From CAZHHH01 sp964532085 (GTDB lineage: Bacteria; Bacteroidota; Bacteroidia; Bacteroidales; Marinilabiliaceae), in the NCBI GenBank assembly GCA_964532085.1, contig CAZHHH010000011.1, positions 1 through 37,171 on the forward strand: 37,171 nucleotides of DNA, in the 5' to 3' direction. The translations under genes were made by a program, and so were the position numbers. The notes beneath the pieces were generated by a model. It did no database searches. It worked only from the letters and a program-made list of their open reading frames with translations, and was not told the DNA's origin. Positions 24,214 to 31,292 of this stretch are shown piece by piece (the stretch's first letter is position 1; each line of letters starts with the position of its first letter).

Positions 24214-25779
24214 TTATAAAGGTATATTACTATGTTTTTTAGGTGGATTTACCAGCTTTTTAGTTTGTAAACTTTGGAAGCCTCTAATTACTCTAAATCT
24301 TGTATTTCTTGGCTCTATAACATCGTCAATATATCCATAAGATGCCGCTACATAAGGATTTGCAAATTTTTCATTATATTCTGCTTCTTTTTTAGCAATA
24401 TATTCAGCTTTCTCCTCTTCTGACTCTATTGAAGCTATTTTTCTTCCTTCTAAAACCTCTATAGCACCAGATGCACCCATTACAGCAATCTCAGCTGTTG
24501 GCCAAGCATAATTCAAGTCACCTCTAAGCTGCTTCGAACTCATAACGTCATGAGCTCCACCATACGATTTGCGTAATGTTATAGTCACTTTTGGTACAGT
24601 TGCTTCACCATAAGCAAACATTAATTTAGCTCCGTGAGTAATAATTCCTGCATATTCTTGTCCGCTACCAGGCAAAAATCCTGGAACATCAACTAATGTT
24701 AGGATAGGAATATTAAAAGCATCACAAAAACGCACAAAACGTGCAGCTTTGCGAGATGCATCACTGTCTAAAACTCCAGCTAAGAAGTTTGGTTGGTTAG
24801 CAACTACTCCTACAGATGCACCACCTAAACGACAGAAACCAACTATAATGTTTTTAGCATAGTTTCTGTGAACTTCTAAAAATTCTCCATCATCAACAAT
24901 TGTATAAATAACCTCTTTCATATCGTAAGGTTGATTTGGATTTTCTGGAATTATAGTGTTTAATATATCATCAACTCGGTCGATTGGGTCATTACACTCT
25001 TCAAATGGAGGGTCTTCCAAATTATTTTGTGGAAGATATGACATAAGTTTACGGATTAGAAGTAAACCCTCTTCTTCACTCTCTAATAAAAAGTGTGAAA
25101 CTCCCGATTTTGACGCATGAACTTGTGCACCACCTAAATCTTCTGTTGAAATAGTTTCTCCTGTAACAGTTTTAACAACTTTTGGACCTGTAACAAACAT
25201 ATAGCTTGAGTTCTCGGTCATCATAATAAAGTCTGTTAATGCAGGTGAATAAACTGCACCACCAGCACATGGACCAAAAATAGCTGAAATTTGAGGTATA
25301 ACACCAGATGCTAAAATATTACGTTGGAAAATTTCTGCATAACCAGCTAATGAAGTTACTCCTTCTTGAATACGAGCACCACCACTGTCGTTAATTCCAA
25401 TAACTGGTGCACCAACTTTCATAGCCATGTCCATTACTTTACAAATTTTTTGAGCAAAAGTCTCTGATAAAGAGCCGCCAAAAACTGTAAAATCTTGAGA
25501 AAACACATAAACAACACGTCCATCAATGGTACCATGTCCAGTTACTACACCATCACCTAATATTTTTTTGTCTTCCATTCCAAAATTGGTGCAACGGTGA
25601 GTAACAAACATGTCAAACTCCTCAAAACTTCCTTCATCTAAAAGAATATCAATTCTTTCTCGTGCTGTTAGTTTCCCCTTGGCATGTTGTGCCTCAATAC
25701 GTTTTTCGCCTCCTCCTAATCTTGCTTCAGCTCGTAAACTTATTAGTTTATTGATTTTTTCTTGATTTGACATTTTCAA
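24214..25779 (-). CDS. mmdA: Methylmalonyl-CoA decarboxylase alpha (carboxyltransferase) subunit
   Basis: A 521-residue carboxyltransferase that moves the carboxyl group from methylmalonyl-CoA to biotin, giving propionyl-CoA. Typical features are GKLTARERIDILLDEGSFEE, the oxyanion-hole glycines of GINDSGGARIQEGVTSLAGY and GPCAGGAVYSPALTDF in the N-half, and TLVDVPGFLPGSGQEYAGII and KSYGGAHDVMSSK in the C-half. The same family includes propionyl-CoA carboxylase beta subunits; the adjacent OadG-, carrier- and OadB-type genes and the epimerase point to the decarboxylase. It starts 19 nt after the epimerase stop. Confidence 0.95.
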   Translation of the reverse strand: MKMSNQEKINKLISLRAEARLGGGEKRIEAQHAKGKLTARERIDILLDEGSFEEFDMFVTHRCTNFGMEDKKILGDGVVTGHGTIDGRVVYVFSQDFTVFGGSLSETFAQKICKVMDMAMKVGAPVIGINDSGGARIQEGVTSLAGYAEIFQRNILASGVIPQISAIFGPCAGGAVYSPALTDFIMMTENSSYMFVTGPKVVKTVTGETISTEDLGGAQVHASKSGVSHFLLESEEEGLLLIRKLMSYLPQNNLEDPPFEECNDPIDRVDDILNTIIPENPNQPYDMKEVIYTIVDDGEFLEVHRNYAKNIIVGFCRLGGASVGVVANQPNFLAGVLDSDASRKAARFVRFCDAFNIPILTLVDVPGFLPGSGQEYAGIITHGAKLMFAYGEATVPKVTITLRKSYGGAHDVMSSKQLRGDLNYAWPTAEIAVMGASGAIEVLEGRKIASIESEEEKAEYIAKKEAEYNEKFANPYVAASYGYIDDVIEPRNTRFRVIRGFQSLQTKKLVNPPKKHSNIPL

Positions 25780-25798
25780 TAGATAAAAAGATTAATTA

Positions 25799-26209
25799 CT
25801 ACTTGTTTGGGTTTTCACAAAGTTCGGTTAATACTCCAAAAGTTGATTTTGGATGTAAAAAACCTATATCTAACCCCTCAGCTCCCTTACGTGAAGTCTT
25901 GTCAATAAGTCTGACCCCTTTCTCCTCAACCTCTGCTAACTTTTCATTGATGTTCTCAACTGCAAAAGCTATATGGTGAATACCCTCACCGCGTTTTTCA
26001 ATAAATTTACCTATAGGTCCCTCTGGGTCTGTAGATTCTAAAAGTTCTATTTTAGTGTCGCCAACTTTGAAAAATGCTGTTTTAACCTTTTGGTCAGTAA
26101 CCTCTTCAATGTTGTAACATTTTAATCCAAATACGTTCTCGTAAAATGGTATAGCTTCTTCTAGATTTTTTACTGCAATACCAATGTGTTCAATATGGCT
26201 TGGTGTCAT
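25799..26209 (-). CDS. mce: Methylmalonyl-CoA epimerase
   Basis: A 136-residue VOC-fold enzyme that interconverts (2R)- and (2S)-methylmalonyl-CoA with a divalent metal. The opening HIEHIGIAVKNLEEAIPFYE contains the first metal histidine, GEGIHHIAFAVENI the second, and GVLTELCENP the C-terminal metal glutamate with the usual ELC end. As first gene of the operon it feeds the decarboxylase downstream, joining the succinate/methylmalonyl route to propionate. Length is typical; start chosen at ATG 26209, the only one that keeps the beta strand. Confidence 0.95.
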   Translation of the reverse strand: MTPSHIEHIGIAVKNLEEAIPFYENVFGLKCYNIEEVTDQKVKTAFFKVGDTKIELLESTDPEGPIGKFIEKRGEGIHHIAFAVENINEKLAEVEEKGVRLIDKTSRKGAEGLDIGFLHPKSTFGVLTELCENPNK

Positions 26210-26313
26210 TTATAATATGATTTTAAAAATTAATAAATTGATTTAATAGTAATAAAACATAAGTTGATATTAAGATTGAAATAATATTTTACTTACTGTT
26301 TTAAAAAGTTATG

Positions 26314-26321
26314 CAAAAATA
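26314..26321 (-). promoter_or_regulatory. Putative -7 box (TATTTTTG) of the mce-mmd operon
   Basis: Exact match to TAnnTTTG on the minus strand, 105 nt before the epimerase ATG. The -33 element is not clear. Confidence 0.4.
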
Positions 26322-26474
26322 CAACATATTAAGCACTATTAGATTTAGAAAACGATTGTTATAAAACATAATAGCACTATTATTTGTTATTTATAGTTTG
26401 TCTATTTTATAATAATAAATTGCGGCGAGTAATAATCCGAAATTGTCCATTAAAAGGAAATGAAGTTCAATATA

Positions 26475-26599
26475 TAACCCCTAAATTAGCTTTGCTGAAT
26501 TTTGTTTGCCCTCTTGCTTTCAGCTAGACACGGTAAAGGGGACTTTTAGACCTGCTATTAATTTGCAACCTGCTGGTTTTTAGCCCTCTTTAGGGGTTA
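26475..26599. repeat. Repeat block with 11-bp terminal inverted repeats
   Basis: TAACCCCTAAA (26475-26485) and TTTAGGGGTTA (26589-26599) are perfect inverted ends of a 125-bp block. Inside, 26508-26543 (CTTTCAGCTAGACACGG core) is an inverted relative of 9638-9684, with roughly nine in ten bases matching. It is a further member of the dispersed repeat population. Confidence 0.65.
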
Positions 26600-26819
26600 G
26601 GAGGTTGTGGGATTTTCAGGTTTGAAAAAAATATTTTTGCTTTCTATCAAATAAAACATCACTATGAATAAAGTATTAATCAATCAATCTATAATTTGCC
26701 TAATGAACAATTTGAGATAATAACTATTAATTAGGATGAAAATAGGGGAAATATTCACTGATAAGATTATTAAATAACTACTTTTATATAAAGTTTACTT
26801 TTAAAACGGATAAAATTGC

Positions 26820-26827
26820 TATTTTTG
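26820..26827 (+). promoter_or_regulatory. Putative -7 box (TATTTTTG) of ftsE
   Basis: Exact TAnnTTTG match 21 nt before the ftsE ATG. TTTA lies about 22 nt upstream, so the -33 match is imperfect. Confidence 0.5.
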
Positions 26828-26848
26828 TATATCAGAAAAATATGAAAA

Positions 26849-27580
26849 ATGACTAAAGAATCGGCTACATTAGTTAATAACAGCGGCTTTATTGTTGATT
26901 TACAAAATAGTTTGATAAGGCAAAAAGAGCATATCATACTGAGAGATGTAAATCTACAGGTTAGGCCTAGTGAGTTTGTATATCTTATTGGAAGAGTGGG
27001 AAGTGGTAAATCAAGCTTGATGAAAACCATATATGGTGAAATTCCACTTTTAGAGGGTGATGGTTTTGCTGTAGGCTATGAACTTAATGGAATACGGAAT
27101 AAACATCTACCTTATCTAAGAAGACGAATGGGGATTGTTTTTCAAGATTTTCAACTTTTGACAGATAGAAGTGTTTATGAAAATTTGCTCTTCGTTTTAA
27201 AAGCTACTGGTTGGAAGAAGAAGCAAGAGATGGACCATAAAATCCGTGAAGTGTTAGGAATCGTCGATATGATACATAAAGGCTATAAAATGCCTCACCA
27301 GCTTTCGGGAGGTGAGCAACAGAGAATCGGGATAGCTAGAGCATTGTTAAATACTCCAGATTTGATACTCGCCGATGAGCCCACAGGGAATTTAGACCCC
27401 GATACATCCGATGAGCTAATGAAGCTGCTGCATAAAATTAGCACCGAAGGGAAAACAATTATTATGGCTACACATAACTATAATTTAATTAAAAAATTTC
27501 CTGGACGTACATTAAGATGTCAAGATACTAGATTGACAGAAGCAAAAACAGAAGAGATAGATTTTGAGCAATTACTATAA
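26849..27580 (+). CDS. ftsE: FtsE-like cell-division ABC ATPase
   Basis: A 243-residue ATP-binding protein. Walker A is GRVGSGKS (48-55), the Q-loop VFQDFQLL (98-105), the ABC signature QLSGGEQQR (151-159) and Walker B LILADEPTGNL (172-182), followed by the H-loop ATHNYNLI. The 15-residue N-terminal extension is usual in Bacteroidota. FtsE drives FtsX to activate peptidoglycan hydrolases at the septum; the membrane partner FtsX is not next to it. The next gene begins 2 nt after its stop and so is translationally coupled. Confidence 0.9.
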   Translation: MTKESATLVNNSGFIVDLQNSLIRQKEHIILRDVNLQVRPSEFVYLIGRVGSGKSSLMKTIYGEIPLLEGDGFAVGYELNGIRNKHLPYLRRRMGIVFQDFQLLTDRSVYENLLFVLKATGWKKKQEMDHKIREVLGIVDMIHKGYKMPHQLSGGEQQRIGIARALLNTPDLILADEPTGNLDPDTSDELMKLLHKISTEGKTIIMATHNYNLIKKFPGRTLRCQDTRLTEAKTEEIDFEQLL

Positions 27581-27582
27581 TT

Positions 27583-28113
27583 ATGGAATATTTTTTAACA
27601 TACATATTACCAATTCTCTTAGTGATGATTTTCGCAACTATAATTGTTTTTTTATTTATAAAACAAGAGAATAAGCGTAAGCAATTTGAAATTAGAGCCA
27701 ATGAGGGCAAAGAGTTACTAAAGCAACGTATTGTAGCTTATGAGCGTCTTATTTTACTTATGGAACGCTTGCAACCAGAGTCTTTGATTATTCGGGAACA
27801 GAAAGGAAATATGAACTCTATGCAATTCCATCAACATCTACTTAAAGTTGTTAGAAAAGAGTTTGAACACAATCTATCAATGCAACTATATGTAAAAGAT
27901 AAAACTTGGGATAAAGTTAAAAGAACACGTGACACTCTCGTTAGAATAATAAATAGCACAGCAACTAATGTGAAGCCTGAATCTCCTGCGATAGTGCTTG
28001 GGCACGCCATAATTGAAAATGGTGGTGGAGATTTAATTCAATATTATAGAAATAGTATAAAATCCATAAAAAAAGAGATGAATGAATTTTATGGAGATAA
28101 TTTATTTACTTAA
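27583..28113 (+). CDS. One-helix conserved Bacteroidota protein coupled to ftsE
   Basis: A 176-residue protein with one N-terminal membrane helix (about 6-26) and a basic, helical cytoplasmic domain. I recognise the pattern RIVAYERLILLMERLQPESL...REQKGNMNSMQFHQHLL...RKEFEHNLSMQLYV as a widespread Bacteroidota family of unknown function (DUF7935 by memory; the number should be confirmed). It starts 2 nt after ftsE. It cannot be FtsX, which has four helices and about 300 residues. The coupling suggests an accessory to the FtsE complex or simple co-regulation; no catalytic motif is seen. Confidence 0.8.
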   Translation: MEYFLTYILPILLVMIFATIIVFLFIKQENKRKQFEIRANEGKELLKQRIVAYERLILLMERLQPESLIIREQKGNMNSMQFHQHLLKVVRKEFEHNLSMQLYVKDKTWDKVKRTRDTLVRIINSTATNVKPESPAIVLGHAIIENGGGDLIQYYRNSIKSIKKEMNEFYGDNLFT

Positions 28114-28122
28114 TTAAAAATA

Positions 28123-28839
28123 TTATTGATTAAATAGCGACCAAGCTTTTTGCATAATATCCTCTTTTTCAACATACCTATATTCATTTGTAGATATTGT
28201 AGACCAATTTTCAGGTTTTGGATTCTCAAAAATTGATTTCGTATTAATTGAGAAATTTTGACCATTAAATTTGCCATCTAGTGATATAATAATTCCAGGA
28301 ATATCACTTAAATATGTACCCTGATATGGATTTTTTGTAGGCAAATCAGTTGCAAACCAAACTGTTGCTATGGGAGATTGACTAAATTCACTATAAAGTA
28401 GTGCTTTGTTACATCTTTGATTATTAAAATATTTTACAGAATCTTTCAATACTTTTGTTTCAATATTAAAGTCAGCCCCATTTGTCAAAAACTGATTAAT
28501 TGATAAGGATGAATAAGCTTTCATTCCTAAGGTTTCTAATAAAATATAGGTAGTATCACTTTGCACCTGTTTAAGAAATTCAAATGTAACGATATTGAAC
28601 ATTGTGGAGAATGTCATTCTTAAGTTTTCTTTGTTAAATCTTAAAGTTGCATTTTGTGGAAGTAGAAAATTGCTACTGTTCTCCAATCCTTTAGGGAAAT
28701 TTACCGCATACTCAATAACTCCATTATTGATTACTTCTGAACTAGAGTCTTGTTTTCTTGATAAATTATCACAGCTTATTACTATAAGAGAAGCTATAAT
28801 AAATGTGATAGAAATAGATATTAATCGTGTAATTTTCAT
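28123..28839 (-). CDS. Uncharacterised lipoprotein
   Basis: A 238-residue protein with a lipoprotein signal peptide ending VISC, C23 being the modified cysteine. The mature part (GVIEYAVNFPKGLENSSNF, TLRFNKENLRMTFSTMFNIV, and QRCNKALLYSEFSQSPIATV) looks like a beta-rich periplasmic domain similar in style to the GLPGLI/DUF4412 group, but I cannot assign it. The mature domain keeps one cysteine, too few for a disulfide. It is convergent with the ftsE pair (9 nt between stops, no terminator seen) and divergent from the carbamoyltransferase across the scaffold gap. Function unknown. Confidence 0.75.
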   Translation of the reverse strand: MKITRLISISITFIIASLIVISCDNLSRKQDSSSEVINNGVIEYAVNFPKGLENSSNFLLPQNATLRFNKENLRMTFSTMFNIVTFEFLKQVQSDTTYILLETLGMKAYSSLSINQFLTNGADFNIETKVLKDSVKYFNNQRCNKALLYSEFSQSPIATVWFATDLPTKNPYQGTYLSDIPGIIISLDGKFNGQNFSINTKSIFENPKPENWSTISTNEYRYVEKEDIMQKAWSLFNQ

Positions 28840-29044
28840 TATTATTGGAATAAGATTTTTACAAAAATATATTATTAAATTTAATAACGNNNNNNNNNNN
28901 NNNNNNNNNNNNNNNNNNNNNNNNNNNNNNNNNNNNNNNNNNNNNNNNNNNNNNNNNNNNNNNNNNNNNNNNNNNNNNNNNNNNNNNNNTTCATTATTAT
29001 TGGAATAAGATTTTTACAAAAATATATTATTAAATTTAATAACG
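28835..29044. other. Scaffold gap (100 N) with identical 55-bp flanks
   Basis: 28890-28989 is exactly 100 N. The 55 bp before it (28835-28889) and after it (28990-29044) are identical, starting TTCATTATTATTGGAATAAG and ending TTAATAACG. A fixed 100-N spacer and a 55-bp overlap fit two contigs that share a k-mer end and were scaffolded without merging. If so, no sequence is missing and the real spacing between the divergent genes is about 69 nt. Confidence 0.88.
28862..28869 (-). promoter_or_regulatory. Putative -7 box (TATTTTTG) of the lipoprotein gene
   Basis: Exact minus-strand TAnnTTTG match 22 nt before the lipoprotein ATG. It lies inside the 55-bp sequence repeated on both sides of the scaffold gap. 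Confidence 0.45.
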
Positions 29045-29063
29045 TAATGTTTTTTATAAAATT

Positions 29064-30059
29064 ATGAGCATACGACATTTTTTGACACTACAAGATTATT
29101 CAAAGGCGGAGATAGAAGACATAATTGATTTGGCGATAGAGCTAAAACTTGCCAAAAAAAATAAAAAAGAGATACAAAAGTTACGAGGTAAGAACTTTGC
29201 ATTAATTTTTGAAAAAAGTTCTACTAGAACTCGTTGTGCATTTGAGGTGGCAGCTTATGATCAAGGTGCAAATATTACCTATTTAGAGCCACAGTGGTCG
29301 CATATAGGTGAAAAAGAGAGTGTGAAAGACACTGCAAGGGTGCTTGGTAGAATGTATGATGCAATTCAGTATCGAGGATATAGCCATAGTATCGTGGAGA
29401 TTATGGCAGAGTATGCTGGAGTGCCAGTTTGGAATGGTTTGACTGACCAGTTTCATCCTACTCAAGTTTTAGCTGATTTAATGACTATCAAAGAGACGGC
29501 AAGAAAGCCTTGGAAAGGTATAACACTCGTATTTATTGGTGATGGGCGTAATAATATTGCCAACTCTCTTTTGATTGGATCATCAAAAATTGGATTGAAT
29601 TTCAGAATTGTTGCACCTAAAGAGCTTCAACCAGAGAAAAATTTGATAGAAAAGTGTAATAACTTTGCTATCGAAAGTGGTGCAAATATTATAATTACAG
29701 ATGATGTAAAAGAGGGAGTTAAAGGGGCAGATTTTATTTACACAGATGTTTGGGTTTCATTGGGAGAGCCAGAAGAGGTGTGGGATACACGAATATCTTT
29801 ACTTATGCCTTATCGAGTTGATGATAATCTAATTGAGCTGACTAAAAATAGTAATGTGAAATTTATGCACTGTTTGCCAGCAATCCATAATAAAGACACA
29901 GCAGTTGGTAATAAAATCTGGAGTTTATATAATTTAGATGGAGTTGAAGTGACCGATGAAGTCTTTGAATCAGAAAAATCTATTGTATTTGAACAAGCAG
30001 AAAATCGAGTGCACACAATTAAATCAATGATGATTTATACCTTAAATGTTGAAAAATAA
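29064..30059 (+). CDS. argF: Ornithine carbamoyltransferase
   Basis: A 331-residue transcarbamoylase joining carbamoyl phosphate and ornithine to citrulline, or the reverse in arginine catabolism. The phosphate site is SSTRTR (52-57), the carbamoyl-phosphate histidine H131 is in FHPTQ, and the ornithine-binding cysteine C270 is in MHCLP. The substrate loop that is normally SMG reads VSLGE (L233), a mild change. It is a canonical OTCase, not the N-succinylornithine form used by Bacteroides, so it may be either anabolic or catabolic; no arginine deiminase or arg genes are near. It is transcribed divergently from the lipoprotein gene. Confidence 0.93.
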   Translation: MSIRHFLTLQDYSKAEIEDIIDLAIELKLAKKNKKEIQKLRGKNFALIFEKSSTRTRCAFEVAAYDQGANITYLEPQWSHIGEKESVKDTARVLGRMYDAIQYRGYSHSIVEIMAEYAGVPVWNGLTDQFHPTQVLADLMTIKETARKPWKGITLVFIGDGRNNIANSLLIGSSKIGLNFRIVAPKELQPEKNLIEKCNNFAIESGANIIITDDVKEGVKGADFIYTDVWVSLGEPEEVWDTRISLLMPYRVDDNLIELTKNSNVKFMHCLPAIHNKDTAVGNKIWSLYNLDGVEVTDEVFESEKSIVFEQAENRVHTIKSMMIYTLNVEK

Positions 30060-30151
30060 TATAATTTGTTATTAAAAAATGTAAAATTCTTACAAATTGA
30101 TATTTATTTTTCTCTTTTCTTATAAACTATTTTAAATAGTGGCTTTTTGAT

Positions 30152-30182
30152 TTTGAATTGACACAAAAGAGCTATATTTTTG
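30152..30182 (+). promoter_or_regulatory. Consensus promoter of asnA
   Basis: TTTG (30152-30155), 19 nt, then TATTTTTG (30175-30182): a perfect match to the Bacteroidota sigma-ABfr promoter. Transcription should start about 7 nt later, which rules out the TTG at 30180 as a start codon. Confidence 0.75.
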
Positions 30183-30230
30183 TTTCATTCAAAAAAAGAT
30201 GTATTACATATTTTAGATAAACTAAATACA

Positions 30231-31271
30231 ATGCAAGATTTATTATATATACCACAAGATTACAAATCTATATTAGATTTAAAGCAAACAGAACACGCTA
30301 TTAAGATGGTGAAAGATTCTTTTCAGACATTTCTTTCAGCTGATTTGCGTTTGAGACGTGTTACTGCACCGCTTTTTGTGATGAAAGGTATGGGTTTAAA
30401 TGATGATTTGAATGGTATTGAACGTCCAGTAACTTTTCCTGTAAAGGGAATTGGTGACCAAGAGGTTGAGATTGTTCATAGTCTTGCAAAGTGGAAGCGA
30501 TTGATGCTTGCCAATTATAATGTGGATTCGGGTTTTGGTATATATACTGATATGAATGCAATACGACCTGATGAAGATTTAGATAATACACACTCAATTT
30601 ATGTAGACCAGTGGGATTGGGAACAGCATATAAAAGAATCAGATAGAAATTTAGACTATTTAATTTCCACTGTAAAACGAATTTATGAAGTGATGAAACG
30701 CGTTGAATTCGTTATATATGAGCGATATCCAAAATTGAGACCTATTTTACCAGAAAATATTAAAATAATTCAAGCCGAAGAGTTGTTGCAAGAGTACCCA
30801 AATCTTTCACCAAAAGATAGAGAAGATGCGATAACAAAGAAATATGGTGCAGTTTTTATTATTGGTATAGGTGCTGACTTATCCAATGGAGAGCCACACG
30901 ACGGACGTGCACCAGATTATGATGACTGGTCTACACCAACAGTTGATGGATATAAAGGATTAAATGGTGATATACTTCTTTGGAACCCTGTTTTAAAGCG
31001 TGCTTTTGAAATCTCATCTATGGGAATAAGGGTTGATGCAGAAATTTTAAAACAGCAACTAATTGAGAAAGGTCAAGAGTATAAAATGGAGCTGATGTTT
31101 CATAAGAGATTGCTAAATAATGAATTAACACCAAGTATTGGTGGTGGAATTGGGCAATCAAGATTATGTATGTTCTTTTTAAGAAAAGCTCATATTGGTG
31201 AAATACAAGCAAGTATATGGCCTGACGAGATGAGAGAAAAATGTAAAGTAAACAATATTCATCTGATTTAA
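30231..31271 (+). CDS. asnA: Ammonia-dependent asparagine synthetase
   Basis: A 346-residue class II tRNA-synthetase-like enzyme making asparagine from aspartate, ammonia and ATP. The start is ATG 30231 (MQDLLYIPQDYKSILDLKQT), the usual family opening. The longer frame from TTG 30180 would begin inside the promoter. Motifs include LSADLRLRRVTAPLF, the GNERPVTF-like GIERPVTFPVKGIGD, WDWEQHI, and the C-terminal SIGGGIGQSRLCMFFLRK ATP-binding motif 3. Length agrees with Bacteroidota AsnA. The sulfatase gene begins 21 nt downstream. Confidence 0.96.
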   Translation: MQDLLYIPQDYKSILDLKQTEHAIKMVKDSFQTFLSADLRLRRVTAPLFVMKGMGLNDDLNGIERPVTFPVKGIGDQEVEIVHSLAKWKRLMLANYNVDSGFGIYTDMNAIRPDEDLDNTHSIYVDQWDWEQHIKESDRNLDYLISTVKRIYEVMKRVEFVIYERYPKLRPILPENIKIIQAEELLQEYPNLSPKDREDAITKKYGAVFIIGIGADLSNGEPHDGRAPDYDDWSTPTVDGYKGLNGDILLWNPVLKRAFEISSMGIRVDAEILKQQLIEKGQEYKMELMFHKRLLNNELTPSIGGGIGQSRLCMFFLRKAHIGEIQASIWPDEMREKCKVNNIHLI

Positions 31272-31292
31272 TAAGTACATAAAAGTTTCTAA

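Larger units (their letters stand above)
26210..26848. other. Intergenic region between divergent mce and ftsE
   Basis: About 640 nt. On the minus strand TATTTTTG at 26314-26321 is a candidate -7 box for the mce operon (leader ~105 nt). 26475-26599 is a repeat block with terminal inverted repeats. TATTTTTG at 26820-26827 is the ftsE candidate. No open frame of interest is seen. Confidence 0.6.

Noticed and set aside
24214..25779. Propionyl-CoA carboxylase beta subunit
   Set aside because: Same fold, but OadG- and OadB-type subunits in the operon and no biotin carboxylase gene point to the decarboxylase.
27583..28113. FtsX as the gene after ftsE
   Set aside because: One membrane helix and 176 residues; FtsX has four helices and about 300 residues.
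28595..29078. Open frames running across the N gap
   Set aside because: They exist only because N bases are read as open codons; no sequence supports them.
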